A DNA stretch of 64,000 bases. Origin: Flavobacterium cucumis (GTDB lineage: Bacteria > Bacteroidota > Bacteroidia > Flavobacteriales > Flavobacteriaceae). Below the pieces are notes generated by a model that had not been told where the DNA came from, did not search any database, and saw only the letters and a list, made by a program, of their open reading frames with translations. Of the stretch, positions 35,830-45,132 are shown piece after piece (positions within the stretch are counted from its first letter, which is position 1; the number at the start of each line of letters is the position of its first letter). The translations under genes were made by a program, and so were the position numbers. Location of the stretch: positions 186,001 through 250,000 of the forward strand of contig NZ_FRYK01000001.1 in NCBI RefSeq assembly GCF_900148835.1, written 5' to 3'.

Positions 35830-36294
35830 TTGAATTGGATAATCAGAGATACTAAGAAATTGTATTGCCATACAGACCTGAACAACCTTTTAAATTCATG
35901 GATAGACATTTCTAAATTTGAATGGGTTTTATCTGATTTAGATGTAATAAATTTTACAAAGAAAAAATTACCAATCGACTTTAATAAAAGTTTTTCAGTT
36001 ATCACATCAGATGACTTCAAAAAAATAATTGAAACTGACATTCAAATTGTTTGGGGTGTAATTTCTACAATTAATAAATCTGAAAATCCAAAAATCGATA
36101 AATTCAATTCACCTTTTGTTGAAGGAAACGACAATGTTTGGATCAACGATAATTTTCAAATAGAAAATGCAATTTTTGAAATAACTGCTTGGGACAGTTC
36201 TTACACAATAATCAAATTCAAAGATTCTGAATTATCGAAAAAATTCAAACTTTATTTTGACGAGGCAATTGAATTAGATAAATACAAATTTTAA
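35830..36294 (+). CDS. Hypothetical protein, TTG start
   Basis: A 154-residue protein of unknown family, cytoplasmic by lack of signal or membrane segments. It has aromatic and acidic residues throughout (LNNLLNSWIDISKFEWVLSD, VEGNDNVWINDNFQIENAIFEI) and ends EAIELDKYKF. The only usable start is a TTG at 35830; the ATG at 35818 is in another frame and quickly stops. The overall look, an isolated acidic protein of ~150 residues flanked by repeats, would fit an orphan immunity protein, but I see no toxin partner, so this is only a suggestion. Confidence 0.55.
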   Translation: MNWIIRDTKKLYCHTDLNNLLNSWIDISKFEWVLSDLDVINFTKKKLPIDFNKSFSVITSDDFKKIIETDIQIVWGVISTINKSENPKIDKFNSPFVEGNDNVWINDNFQIENAIFEITAWDSSYTIIKFKDSELSKKFKLYFDEAIELDKYKF

Positions 36295-36314
36295 TTTCAT
36301 TTTTTTTTTAATAA

Positions 36315-36806
36315 CTACTCCAAAACCTTGTACATCAAAATTTCTAATTCGTGCATTTGTGGCACACCTCGTTCTCGGTTTAATCGTGCCATAAAATAGA
36401 GCGAAAACCAAAAAAAGACCATTATACCCATAATACCAAAATCTAAAACTACAGATTGTTTTAGTGACCAATGCGTATATGCCATCATGGCAAAAACCAA
36501 AAACAATCCAGCAACAATAAAATGTAAAAACATAAAAAGCGTCCAAAGCAATTGCTCAGGTCCGAACAAACCTTTTATGGTAGTTTTATCTTCATTAGCT
36601 TCTAGTTCCAAATGCAAAAAAGGCGAATAATATTTTCGCTTTTCTTTACTGAAATAAAAATACAGATGTTCGTCTATGATTTTGATTTGATAATCCGACT
36701 TTAATTCGGATTTTAAAGTTTTGGCTCTTTCTAAGATTTGCGCAACACTATTATTTGATTCTACCTCAAATCTGGGACGAAGTGCGATGCTTTTTTCGGG
36801 TTCCAT
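36315..36806 (-). CDS. Membrane protein with two transmembrane segments
   Basis: 163 residues, unknown family. The first ~85 are soluble (IDEHLYFYFSKEKRKYYSPFLHLELE), then two membrane helices, about 88-108 (LLWTLFMFLHFIVAGLFLVFA in part) and 118-138, and a short basic tail. The gene is convergent with the hypothetical gene at 35830, 20 nt apart, and divergent from der. It probably belongs to a conserved flavobacterial uncharacterised family; its role is not inferable. Confidence 0.6.
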   Translation of the reverse strand: MEPEKSIALRPRFEVESNNSVAQILERAKTLKSELKSDYQIKIIDEHLYFYFSKEKRKYYSPFLHLELEANEDKTTIKGLFGPEQLLWTLFMFLHFIVAGLFLVFAMMAYTHWSLKQSVVLDFGIMGIMVFFWFSLYFMARLNRERGVPQMHELEILMYKVLE

Positions 36807-37021
36807 ACACTTGGGATTTATGCGAATATATAAATTTTTAACAAATGTTGAATAAAATTTTGAATCTAGCCCAGATAAGAATGAAAACCTCGCAAATTTT
36901 ACACCTGTTTTTTCTTTTTATTGTGGTAGTGCCCTTAGAAATTGCTGCAATAAATTTAGAAAAAAAGACGTAAAATTTTGACGTTGTAATGGATAGCTGG
37001 AAAAAACTCCAAAAAAAATCG
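36807..37021. other. Spacer upstream of der
   Basis: About 215 bases, A+T-rich, no supportable gene. It contains GACGTAAAATTTTGACGTT near 36966, an imperfect inverted repeat of unknown meaning. Confidence 0.4.
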
Positions 37022-37029
37022 TACTTTTG
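37022..37029 (+). promoter_or_regulatory. -7 promoter box TACTTTTG for der
   Basis: Exact match 18 nt before the ATG at 37048; the in-frame TTG at 37027 is part of it. Confidence 0.65.
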
Positions 37030-37047
37030 CCGATTCAAAATAAAATT

Positions 37048-38358
37048 ATGAACAATATTGTTGCCATTGTAGGAAGACCAAATGTTGGAAAATCCACATT
37101 TTTTAACCGTTTAATTCAGCGAAGAGAGGCCATTGTTGACTCGGTAAGCGGTGTTACGCGTGATAGAAATTATGGAAAAAGTGAGTGGAACGGAAAAGAA
37201 TTTTCGGTAATTGACACCGGAGGTTATGTAAAAGGTTCGGATGATATTTTTGAAGGAGAGATTCGTCGTCAAGTAGAATTAGCTATTGACGAGGCGGATG
37301 CTATTGTTTTTGTGGTTGATGTTGAAGAAGGCATTACGCCAATGGATGAGGAAGTAGCGAAATTGCTTCGTAAAGTTAAAAAACCTATACTTTTAGTAGT
37401 CAATAAAGTAGACAACGCCATGCGTGAAAAAGACGCAGTGGAGTTCTATAATCTAGGATTAGGTGAATATTTCACGATTTCGGGAATGAGCGGAAGTGGA
37501 ACTGGGGAATTGTTAGATAAAATCGTTGAAGTTTTACCAGAATTGCCAGAAGCGGTAGAAGAAGAAAATCCGTTACCAAGATTTTGTGTAGTGGGAAGAC
37601 CAAACGCAGGAAAATCATCATTCATTAACGCTTTAATTGGCGAAGATAGATTTGTGGTAACTGATATTGCTGGAACTACTCGTGATGCAATTGACACCAA
37701 ATACAACCGTTTTGGATTTGAATTCAACTTAGTGGACACAGCGGGAATTAGACGTAAAGCAAAAGTAAAAGAAGATTTAGAGTTTTATTCGGTAATGCGT
37801 TCGGTAAGAGCGATTGAGCACAGCGATGTGTGCCTATTAGTTATCGATGCTACACGCGGATTTGAAGGACAGGATCAAAGTATTTTTTGGTTGGCCGAGA
37901 AAAACCGTAAAGGAATCGTAATCTTAGTCAACAAATGGGATTTGGTTGAAAAAGATACCATGAGTACTCGTGATTACGAAAGAAAAATTAGAGAAGAAAT
38001 TGCTCCTTTTACTGATGTGCCGATTTTATTTATCTCAGCTTTAACGAAACAACGTTTATTAAAAGCATTAGAAACTGCGGTTGAAGTTTTTGAAAATAGA
38101 AAACAACGTATTTCGACTTCGAAATTCAATGAGTTGATGTTGCCCATTATTGAAGCTACACCACCACCGGCATTAAAAGGAAAATATATTAAGATTAAAT
38201 ATTGTATGCAGTTGCCAACACCAACGCCTCAGTTTGTGTTTTTTGCGAACTTACCACAATATGTAAAAGATCCGTACAAGCGTTTTATTGAAAATAAATT
38301 AAGAGAAAACTACAATTTTAGTGGTGTTCCAATTGATATTTATTTCAGACAGAAATAG
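37048..38358 (+). CDS. der: GTPase Der (EngA)
   Basis: An essential ribosome-assembly GTPase for the 50S subunit. Two G domains in tandem: the first with GRPNVGKST near residue 10, DTGG and NKVD; the second with GRPNAGKSS near 185, DTAGI and NKWD. A C-terminal KH-like domain follows (about 350-436). The length from the ATG at 37048 is 436 residues, normal. The ATG is used because the upstream TTG is the promoter box. Followed by a strong terminator. Confidence 0.97.
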   Translation: MNNIVAIVGRPNVGKSTFFNRLIQRREAIVDSVSGVTRDRNYGKSEWNGKEFSVIDTGGYVKGSDDIFEGEIRRQVELAIDEADAIVFVVDVEEGITPMDEEVAKLLRKVKKPILLVVNKVDNAMREKDAVEFYNLGLGEYFTISGMSGSGTGELLDKIVEVLPELPEAVEEENPLPRFCVVGRPNAGKSSFINALIGEDRFVVTDIAGTTRDAIDTKYNRFGFEFNLVDTAGIRRKAKVKEDLEFYSVMRSVRAIEHSDVCLLVIDATRGFEGQDQSIFWLAEKNRKGIVILVNKWDLVEKDTMSTRDYERKIREEIAPFTDVPILFISALTKQRLLKALETAVEVFENRKQRISTSKFNELMLPIIEATPPPALKGKYIKIKYCMQLPTPTPQFVFFANLPQYVKDPYKRFIENKLRENYNFSGVPIDIYFRQK

Positions 38359-38364
38359 AAATAG

Positions 38365-38398
38365 AAAAACTCGTTAGTATAGCTAACGAGTTTTTTTT
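38365..38398 (+). terminator. Terminator after der
   Basis: A 13-bp stem (AAAAACTCGTTAG / CTAACGAGTTTTT) with a TATAG loop and T run. Confidence 0.9.
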
Positions 38399-38414
38399 AA
38401 AATTTCAATTACAA

Positions 38415-38490
38415 GTTTATTTTTAGCTTCGCTCAAAGTAAGCCTACTTCGTTGGAAATTCCTCTTTCATCGGAATGACAAGATTAGAGA
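38415..38490. repeat. Probable dispersed intergenic repeat (GTCATTCCGATGAAAGAGG type)
   Basis: On the minus strand the bases read TTGTCATTCCGATGAAAGAG then GAATTTCCAACGAAGTAGGC and TTTGAGCGAAGC. I recall this wording as a recurrent non-coding sequence in flavobacterial genomes; a second copy is not present in this window. Confidence 0.4.
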
Positions 38491-38503
38491 ATCTTATTTC
38501 AAA

Positions 38504-39268
38504 CTACCAGCTTCCACCAGCGCCACCACCTGAGAAACCACCGCCACCGAAGCCGCCGCCAAATCCTCCTGATGAACCACCGCCAAAGCTTCCGCCACCA
38601 CCAAAACCGCCACCGCTTCTACCTAGGCTGCTTAAAATAATAATGTCGCCTAAATCTAAGCCGCCGCCACCTCTAAAATTTCCACCACCTTTATTTCCTC
38701 TGGAAGCTAAAACTAACAGAATAATAATAAAAACTACAATTAAGATGAATGGTAAAGGATTACTTGATTCTTTTCTAGAACCTTTGTATTTTCCTTTTAA
38801 AACTTCAAAAATAGCATCGGCACCTTTGTCTAAACCGTTGTAATAACTCCCAGCTTTAAATTCTGGAATAATGATGTTTCGGATCAATTCTCCATTAATT
38901 CCTGCGGTTAATCTATCTTCAACTCCGTATCCTGGAGCAATCCAAATTTTTCTATCGTTTTTGGATAATAAAATCAGAATTCCGTTGTCTTCTTTTTCTT
39001 GACCAATTCCCCATTCATGTGCCCATTTTGGAGTTAAAATGCCAATGTCTTCACCTTTTAAATCTTCAACTGAAATTACTACAATTTGAGTAGAAGTTGA
39101 ATCAGAATAGCGAACTAACTTATTTTCTAACTCTTTTTCTTCTTGCGGATTTAAAACATCAGCATAATCGTAAACACTCGTTTGAAAACTAGGTTTTTTT
39201 GGAATATCAAACTGCGCATGAGCCATCAATCCGCTTAAAGCTAATACAAATAAAAATAACTTTTTCAT
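38504..39268 (-). CDS. TPM-domain protein with Gly-rich tail (YgcG-like)
   Basis: About 254 residues. A signal peptide (MKKLFLFVLALSGLMAHAQ) precedes a TPM domain (about 30-165: VYDYADVLNPQEEKELENKL, TQIVVISVEDL, DNGILILLSKNDRKIWIAPGYG). A membrane segment follows (LPFILIVVFIIILLVLAS), then a tail of about 60 residues, mostly Gly, Ser and Phe, ending GGAGGSW. This is the YgcG/TPM_phosphatase layout. The ATG at 39268 is used, 1 nt after the stop of the preceding TPM gene. Forms a unit with a second TPM protein and LemA. Confidence 0.88.
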   Translation of the reverse strand: MKKLFLFVLALSGLMAHAQFDIPKKPSFQTSVYDYADVLNPQEEKELENKLVRYSDSTSTQIVVISVEDLKGEDIGILTPKWAHEWGIGQEKEDNGILILLSKNDRKIWIAPGYGVEDRLTAGINGELIRNIIIPEFKAGSYYNGLDKGADAIFEVLKGKYKGSRKESSNPLPFILIVVFIIILLVLASRGNKGGGNFRGGGGLDLGDIIILSSLGRSGGGFGGGGSFGGGSSGGFGGGFGGGGFSGGGAGGSW

Positions 39269-39269
39269 A

Positions 39270-39707
39270 TTAACTTCTTGAGATTTCGTTAGACAATTCG
39301 TTGGTATCATCAGATTGATAAGGGAAATATTTTTTCAATCGTTCGCCTGCTCTAAGAATTCCTTCTACCAAGCCTTTCTTGAAGTTACCTTCTTTAAAAC
39401 TAGCAATTACCGTATCTTTTGTACAATCCCAAAAGTCAGCCTCTACTCCTTCATTGATACCTTTGTCGCCAATGATAGCAAACTTTTTGTCGGAAACACA
39501 TATGTAAAATAAAACACCATTTCGATCTTGCGTTTCGTCCATTTTCAATTCAAAAAAAACCTCCTGAGCTCTCTCAAGAGGCGATTTTTCTGTATGTTCT
39601 TCAATGTGTACACGAATTTCTCCCGAAGTGTTTTTTTCGGCTTCAACAATGGCATTAACAATTTCTTGCTCTTCTGCTTTTGATAAGAAATCTTCGGTTT
39701 TTGACAT
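39270..39707 (-). CDS. Small TPM-domain protein
   Basis: 145 residues, essentially a TPM domain without signal peptide: LSKAEEQEIVNAIVEAEKNTSGEIRVHIEEH, RNGVLFYICVSDKKFAIIGDKGINE. The cytoplasmic form contrasts with the exported paralogue next to it. Start codon overlaps the LemA stop (TAATG) and its own stop lies 1 nt before the next gene, so the three genes are coupled. Confidence 0.85.
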   Translation of the reverse strand: MSKTEDFLSKAEEQEIVNAIVEAEKNTSGEIRVHIEEHTEKSPLERAQEVFFELKMDETQDRNGVLFYICVSDKKFAIIGDKGINEGVEADFWDCTKDTVIASFKEGNFKKGLVEGILRAGERLKKYFPYQSDDTNELSNEISRS

Positions 39708-40309
39708 TATTTTTTCTCGTTATTAAAGTCAAATTCTACATCCACTGGTTTTTCTGCACCAGCCACTGCATCGAAATAAGGCTTCTCTTTATAACTTCCT
39801 AAAAACACTGAATTTGGAAAAACCAAAATGTAGTTGTTATATTTTTGCACCGATTCGTTGAAACGTGTTCTTGCTGTTAAAATTTGATTTTCTGTACTCG
39901 CTAGTTCATCTTGCAATTTCAAGAAGTTTTGATTTGCTTTTAAATCTGGATATTGCTCCACAGTTACAAGTAATCTTGACAAAGAACTATTTAAGTTTCC
40001 TTGTGCTTGATTAAATTGTGCCAATTGCTCAGGTGTAATGTTTGTAGGATCAATTTTTACAGAAGTAGCTTCAGAACGTGCTTTAATTACCGCTTCTAAA
40101 GTAGATTTCTCGAAATCAGCCGAACCTTGAACCGTTTTAACTAAATTTCCAATAAGGTCATTTCTTCTTTGGTACGAAGTTTCTACATTACCCCATTCTT
40201 TATTTACTTCTTGATTTACACGAACAGCTCCGTTTTTAATCCCAATGTACCAAAATCCGATGATTAATAATAATCCTCCTACTATTATCCAAGGCAAAAA
40301 TTTTCTCAT
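39707..40309 (-). CDS. LemA family protein
   Basis: 200 residues with one N-terminal membrane anchor (LPWIIVGGLLLIIGFWYIG) and a helical-bundle domain with the LemA hallmark NEVNKEWGNVETSYQRRNDLIGNL (here beginning VNQEVNKEW) and ending NSVFLGSYKEKPYFDA. The function of LemA is poorly known. Its coupling to two TPM proteins is a common Bacteroidota arrangement. Confidence 0.92.
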   Translation of the reverse strand: MRKFLPWIIVGGLLLIIGFWYIGIKNGAVRVNQEVNKEWGNVETSYQRRNDLIGNLVKTVQGSADFEKSTLEAVIKARSEATSVKIDPTNITPEQLAQFNQAQGNLNSSLSRLLVTVEQYPDLKANQNFLKLQDELASTENQILTARTRFNESVQKYNNYILVFPNSVFLGSYKEKPYFDAVAGAEKPVDVEFDFNNEKK

Positions 40310-40341
40310 GTTTTTTAAATTTTAAAAGTTTAATTAATTGT

Positions 40342-40674
40342 TTATAGTTGATTTTTTATTGTATTCAATTGTGCTTTAATCGCTTCTAGTTTTGAAATGA
40401 TTTCAAATTTATCTAGTGTTTTTTTCTGACCTTCTTTCAAATGTGTTTTGGCTCCCTCTAAGGTAAATCCGCGCTCTTTTACCAAATGATAAATCAATTG
40501 TAAATTCTTTACATCTTCTGGCGTAAACATGCGATTTCCTTTGGCGTTTTTCTTAGGTTTTAGAATATCAAATTCTTTATCCCAAAAACGAATCAAAGAC
40601 GCATTCACGTTAAATGCTTTGGCAATTTCGCCAATGCTGTAATATCTTTTATTTGGTGCTAATTCTAAATGCAT
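40342..40674 (-). CDS. MerR-family transcriptional regulator
   Basis: 110 residues. The N-terminal winged helix of the MerR type is clear: RYYSIGEIAKAFNVNASLIRFWDKEF, then GNRMFTPEDVKNLQLIYHLVKERGFTLEGAK, followed by a short coiled coil (about 80-110). There is no effector domain and no cysteine cluster for metals, so it is one of the short MerR proteins common in Bacteroidota. It lies 32 nt upstream of lemA in the same direction and may regulate that operon. Confidence 0.88.
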   Translation of the reverse strand: MHLELAPNKRYYSIGEIAKAFNVNASLIRFWDKEFDILKPKKNAKGNRMFTPEDVKNLQLIYHLVKERGFTLEGAKTHLKEGQKKTLDKFEIISKLEAIKAQLNTIKNQL

Positions 40675-40734
40675 TTTTTAAATTCATTTTTTAATTTTTA
40701 GAACACTGATTTAAGAAATTTATGAAATTTAAAT

Positions 40735-40778
40735 TCTATAATCACTCCCAACTTCCATCTCCTAACTCCCAACTCTAA
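40735..40778. repeat. Intergenic CTCCCAACT repeat
   Basis: ACTCCCAACTTCC and CTAACTCCCAACTC side by side, immediately after the stop of the M23 peptidase gene; the same words on the opposite strand follow era at 35759. Confidence 0.55.
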
Positions 40779-41752
40779 TCCAGCGATTGGTTTTCTTGGT
40801 TCGCTAATTTTGAAATCTCCACATATTCTTTTGCTGAAATACTTCCGTAATAGAAATTCAGTGGATTTACACGTTCTCCATTTTTAAATACTTCATAATG
40901 CAGATGTGGCGCTTGACTTCTCCCTGTACTTCCCACATATCCGATAATATCTCCGCGCTTTACCCTCTGACCTGGACGACAGTTGTACTTACTCAAATGT
41001 GCATACAAGGTTTTATATCCATAGCCATGGTTGATTTCAATATGATTTCCATAACCTGACAGTGAAGCATCTGCCTTGTAAACTACCCCATCCCCTGTAG
41101 CATAAATTGGTGTTCCGGTTCTTGCTGTGAAATCCATTCCGTAATGGAATTTTCTAATTTTAGTAAACGGGTCGCTTCGATAGCCAAAACCAGAAGCCAT
41201 CTGTTTTAAATCTTCATTTTTAACAGGTTGGATTGCAGGAATAGCTGCCAATAATTTCTCTTTCTGTTTCGCTAAAGCTACAATTTCGTCTAACGATTTC
41301 GATTGAATCACCAATTCTTTGGTTAAAACATCAACACGTCTTGTAGTATTTTCAATCAATTCAGAATTATTGAAACCTTGTAAATCTTTGTAACGATTAA
41401 CACCCCCAAATCCTGCTTTTCGTTCTTCTTCTGAAATGGGTGTAGCGTTAAAATAAATTCGGTAAATATTGTTGTCTCTATTTTCAATAGCTTCTAAAAC
41501 ATCATCCATCAAGTCTAACTTTTTGTTTAAAACGGTATAATTCAATTTTAAAACCTCAATTTCTCTAGCTTGAATTTTGTCTTTTGGTGTTTCGAAATAA
41601 TTCGTGTTAATTAACAAAATGAAACTTAAAAATCCAAACAATGCCGAGGATAACAAAAACAATACAACGTAAGCAAATTTCTTTCTCTTTTTAGTTTGAA
41701 TGCGTTTGTATGCTAAATTTTCTGAATCGTAATAATATTTTACCTTCGACAT
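40775..41752 (-). CDS. M23-family peptidoglycan endopeptidase, membrane-anchored
   Basis: 325 residues. A basic N-terminus and one membrane helix (about 26-50, FAYVVLFLLSSALFGFLSFI) are followed by a coiled-coil stretch (about 60-180) and a C-terminal M23/LytM domain. Zinc ligands are in FHYGMDFTA (H and D) and PHLHYEVF (HxH). The domain reads GFGYRSDPFTKIRKFHYGMD near 195, GYGNHIEINHG, TLYAHLS and GDIIGYVGSTGRS. It cleaves cross-links in peptidoglycan on the outer face of the inner membrane, with the coiled coil probably controlling it as in EnvC-like factors. Confidence 0.93.
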   Translation of the reverse strand: MSKVKYYYDSENLAYKRIQTKKRKKFAYVVLFLLSSALFGFLSFILLINTNYFETPKDKIQAREIEVLKLNYTVLNKKLDLMDDVLEAIENRDNNIYRIYFNATPISEEERKAGFGGVNRYKDLQGFNNSELIENTTRRVDVLTKELVIQSKSLDEIVALAKQKEKLLAAIPAIQPVKNEDLKQMASGFGYRSDPFTKIRKFHYGMDFTARTGTPIYATGDGVVYKADASLSGYGNHIEINHGYGYKTLYAHLSKYNCRPGQRVKRGDIIGYVGSTGRSQAPHLHYEVFKNGERVNPLNFYYGSISAKEYVEISKLANQENQSLD

Positions 41753-41766
41753 ATATGAAAATATAC

Positions 41767-41785
41767 TATTTTTGTGCCAAATTTA
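41767..41785. promoter_or_regulatory. Overlapping divergent -7 boxes (alaS and M23 peptidase)
   Basis: Plus strand TATTTTTG at 41767-41774 could start alaS, leaving a ~150-nt leader; minus strand TAAATTTG at 41785-41778 is 25 nt before the M23 ATG. The two boxes face away from each other within 19 bases. Confidence 0.5.
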
Positions 41786-41928
41786 TTGATTGACATAGGT
41801 TATACGAACAAATTTAAGAAATGTTTCATTCTTGAGCTATTTTATTTTTAGTTGGGCTATTTTTTTGAACATTTCACTTCGTTTCCGCATCACAATAAAC
41901 AAATAAAAAAAGACCTAAATTATTGACA

Positions 41929-44580
41929 ATGAAATCGCAAGACATTCGTAAAGCATACCTGAATTTTTTTGAATCAAAAGGACATTTAATTGTTCCTTCT
42001 GCGCCTATCGTTTTAAAAGACGATCCAACCTTGATGTTCAACAACTCGGGAATGGCCCAATTCAAAGAATATTTCTTAGGCAATGGAACTCCAAAAAGTC
42101 CAAGAATCGCCGATACGCAAAAATGTCTTCGTGTTTCTGGAAAACACAATGATTTAGAAGACGTTGGTTTTGACACCTATCACCACACCATGTTTGAGAT
42201 GCTTGGAAACTGGTCGTTTGGTGATTATTTCAAGAAAGAAGCGTTAGCTTGGGCTTGGGAATTTCTTACTGAAGTATTAAAGTTAGACAAAGACCGTTTA
42301 TACGTTTCTGTTTTTGAAGGAAATCCAGCAGAGAATGTTCCGTTTGACCAAGAAGCGTTTGATATTTGGAAACAATACGTTTCGGAAGACCGAATTATTT
42401 TAGGAAATAAAAAAGATAACTTCTGGGAAATGGGCGACCAAGGGCCGTGTGGTCCGTGTTCAGAAATTCATATCGATTTAAGAACTGAAGCTGAAAGAAA
42501 TGCAGTTTCAGGAAGAGATTTAGTCAATGCTGATCATCCGCAAGTAGTGGAAATTTGGAACAACGTATTTATGGAATTCAACCGTAAAGCCGATGGTTCG
42601 TTGGAAAAATTACCAGCACAACACGTAGATACCGGAATGGGATTTGAGCGTTTGTGTATGGCGATGCAAAACGTAACTTCTAATTACGATACAGATGTCT
42701 TCACACCGCTTATCGCGAAAGTTGAGGAAATTACAGGATTAAAATATACTTCAAATGATGCAATGACAAGTCGCGACTTGTCAATACAAGAAGAACAAAA
42801 CAAAACGAACATTGCGATTCGTGTTATTGTGGATCACGTTCGTGCGGTAGCTTTTGCTATTGCTGACGGACAATTACCTTCAAATACAGGTGCTGGTTAT
42901 GTAATTCGTAGAATTTTACGTCGTGCGATTCGTTACGGATTTACGTTTTTAGGAACGAAAGAACCTTTCATCAACAAATTAGTGGAAGTGTTAGCGAATC
43001 AAATGGGTGAATTTTTCCCAGAGATTAAATCGCAACAACAATTGGTTACCAATGTAATTCGTGAAGAAGAAGCGTCTTTCTTAAGAACTTTGGAACAAGG
43101 ATTACAATTATTAGATAAAGTAGTTGCTGAAACATCTGGAAAAGAAGTTTCAGGAGAAAAAGTATTTGAATTGTACGATACGTTTGGTTTCCCGAAAGAC
43201 TTAACGGCTTTAATTTTAAAAGAAAAAGGCTATTCGTTTAACGAAACCGAATTCGAAACCGAATTGCAAAAACAAAAAGCGCGTTCTCGTGCAGCTTCGG
43301 AAGTAACGACTGACGACTGGAAAGTTTTAATTGATGGAAACGTAGAAACTTTCGTTGGCTATGACCAAACCGAAAACAACGTTAAAATCACTCGTATTCG
43401 TAAAGTAGATTCTAAAAAAGATGGTGTTTTGTATCAAATTGTTTTAAATGCAACACCATTTTATCCAGAAGGTGGTGGACAAGTGGGTGATAAAGGAACA
43501 TTAGTTTCGGCAAACGAAACCATCGAAATTATCGACACAAAAAAAGAGAACAACTTAATATTACATTTTGCAAAACAACTTCCAGAAAATATTGAAGCTG
43601 GATTTGTAGCGAAAGTAAACACTGATTTAAGAACTTCGACTTCTAAAAATCACTCGGCTACGCATTTGATGCATTTGGCTTTGAGAAACATTTTAGGAAC
43701 ACATGTGGAGCAAAAAGGTTCATTGGTTAATCCAAATTATTTACGTTTCGACTTCTCGCATTTTTCTAAAGTTTCGAATGAAGAATTACGTCAAGTAGAA
43801 GCAAGTGTGAATCAACAAATTGAAGCGCAATTACAATTGGTAGAACATAGAAACATTCCAATCAAAGAAGCATTAGATAAAGGTGCGATGGCATTGTTTG
43901 GAGAAAAATATGGGGATAATGTTCGTATGATTGAATTTGGCGAAAGCAAAGAATTATGTGGAGGAATTCACGTGAAAAACACGGCTGATATTTGGCATTT
44001 CAAAATTGTTTCAGAAGGAGCTGTAGCGGCCGGAATTCGTCGTGTTGAAGCGATTACTGGTGATGCGGTGAAAGATTTTTATACTTCGCAAGAAAATACG
44101 TTAGCAGAAATCAAAGAAGTATTGAAAAACCCTCAAGATGTTTTAAAATCAGTTGCTTCGTTACAAGATGATAATGCGAAATTGAAAAAACAATTAGAGC
44201 AATTAGTTAAAGAAAAAATCGAAGGATTAAAAAATACATTGGTTACCGATTTCCAAGAAATAAACGGCATTCAATTTTTAGCTAAACAAGTAGATTTATC
44301 GATGAGTTCGACTAAAGATTTAGCGCAAGCTATTGGAACTTCTAAACCAAACGCATTTGTATTCTTAGCATCAGTTGAAGATAATGTGCCAAATATTCAC
44401 TGCTACATTTCAAAAGGATTAGTCGCTGAAAAAGGATTAAACGCAGGAAACGTCATCAGAGAATTAGGAAAACTAATCGATGGAAATGGTGGCGGACAAC
44501 CGTTCTTTGCTTCAGGAAAAGGAAAAAATATGAATGGGATTGCAGCCGCGTTGGAGAAAGCGGTTGAGTTTATTAAATAA
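41929..44580 (+). CDS. alaS: Alanyl-tRNA synthetase
   Basis: Charges tRNA-Ala. About 883 residues. Class II catalytic domain at the N-terminus ([45 protein letters not shown]), helical tRNA-recognition region, editing domain with the HxxxH block [11 protein letters not shown] near residue 580 and [11 protein letters not shown], and a C-terminal oligomerisation domain with [16 protein letters not shown]. The ATG at 41929 is used rather than the TTG two codons earlier. The leader is about 150 nt if the box at 41767 is right. Terminated by a hairpin that also lies inside the convergent ridA gene. Confidence 0.97.
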   Translation: MKSQDIRKAYLNFFESKGHLIVPSAPIVLKDDPTLMFNNSGMAQFKEYFLGNGTPKSPRIADTQKCLRVSGKHNDLEDVGFDTYHHTMFEMLGNWSFGDYFKKEALAWAWEFLTEVLKLDKDRLYVSVFEGNPAENVPFDQEAFDIWKQYVSEDRIILGNKKDNFWEMGDQGPCGPCSEIHIDLRTEAERNAVSGRDLVNADHPQVVEIWNNVFMEFNRKADGSLEKLPAQHVDTGMGFERLCMAMQNVTSNYDTDVFTPLIAKVEEITGLKYTSNDAMTSRDLSIQEEQNKTNIAIRVIVDHVRAVAFAIADGQLPSNTGAGYVIRRILRRAIRYGFTFLGTKEPFINKLVEVLANQMGEFFPEIKSQQQLVTNVIREEEASFLRTLEQGLQLLDKVVAETSGKEVSGEKVFELYDTFGFPKDLTALILKEKGYSFNETEFETELQKQKARSRAASEVTTDDWKVLIDGNVETFVGYDQTENNVKITRIRKVDSKKDGVLYQIVLNATPFYPEGGGQVGDKGTLVSANETIEIIDTKKENNLILHFAKQLPENIEAGFVAKVNTDLRTSTSKNHSATHLMHLALRNILGTHVEQKGSLVNPNYLRFDFSHFSKVSNEELRQVEASVNQQIEAQLQLVEHRNIPIKEALDKGAMALFGEKYGDNVRMIEFGESKELCGGIHVKNTADIWHFKIVSEGAVAAGIRRVEAITGDAVKDFYTSQENTLAEIKEVLKNPQDVLKSVASLQDDNAKLKKQLEQLVKEKIEGLKNTLVTDFQEINGIQFLAKQVDLSMSSTKDLAQAIGTSKPNAFVFLASVEDNVPNIHCYISKGLVAEKGLNAGNVIRELGKLIDGNGGGQPFFASGKGKNMNGIAAALEKAVEFIK

Positions 44581-44586
44581 CAAAAC

Positions 44587-45000
44587 TTAAGAATCTAAAA
44601 TATAAATCCCGATAATATCGGGATTTTTTTTTTCTATTATCGCAATCGCTTCTATTTCAATCAGCCATTCTTTTCTTCCTAAACTTTCTACACCCACTAA
44701 AGTGCTTGCTGGATAATTTTCAGTTCCAAGAAATTCTTTTCTGACTTTTCTAAAAATTGGTAAATCAATTTCTGGATTGAAATTTACGATGTAGGTGTTC
44801 ATTTTTACTACATCTTTAAACGTTGCATTACAATTCGTAAGTTGCTTTTCTAAATTTTGAAATGTAGTTATCGTTTGGGCTTCTAAATCATTTCCATGAC
44901 CAATTTGCCCTGAAATGTAAAGCGTTTTGAAATTTCCAGTTTTTACTACTACGGTCTGTGAGAAACCTTCATTAGGTTCGATGTATTCTTTTTCAATCAT
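44587..45000 (-). CDS. RidA-family protein (enamine/imine deaminase type)
   Basis: 137 residues of the RidA/YjgF family, which clear reactive enamines. Conserved blocks are LYISGQIGHG, QTITTFQNLEKQL, VKMNTYIVNF and PASTLVGVESLGRKEWLIEIEAIAI. The arginine normally binding substrate carboxylates near the C-terminus (usually in an R-x-A-V/TLVG context) is not obvious, so the activity is uncertain. The family ends after ...EIEAIAII; the last ~13 residues (from EKKNPDI) are encoded by the alaS terminator hairpin, as discussed in the findings. Confidence 0.85.
   Translation of the reverse strand: MIEKEYIEPNEGFSQTVVVKTGNFKTLYISGQIGHGNDLEAQTITTFQNLEKQLTNCNATFKDVVKMNTYIVNFNPEIDLPIFRKVRKEFLGTENYPASTLVGVESLGRKEWLIEIEAIAIIEKKNPDIIGIYILDS
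44604..44634 (+). terminator. alaS terminator, inside the ridA 3' end
   Basis: A 10-bp stem AAATCCCGAT / ATCGGGATTT with AAT loop, then a long T run. It starts 24 nt past the alaS stop and lies within the minus-strand ridA frame. Confidence 0.85.
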
Positions 45001-45108
45001 TTGTATTGCACTAAATTTTGAGTAAAAATACTCGTTTTTTGTAAAACGTAATTCAGATATTATATATAAATATTACGCTTACTAGAATAAATCTAAGGCT
45101 AAAAAATG

Positions 45109-45116
45109 TATCTTTG
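45109..45116 (+). promoter_or_regulatory. -7 promoter box TATCTTTG
   Basis: Exact match 16 nt before the ATG at 45133. Confidence 0.6.
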
Positions 45117-45132
45117 ATTAACTTAACGTTTT

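Noticed and set aside
38475..38843. Proline-rich plus-strand frame opposite the TPM gene
   Set aside because: It is the reverse complement of the Gly-rich tail of the exported TPM protein; PPPKPP is simply GGFGG read backwards.
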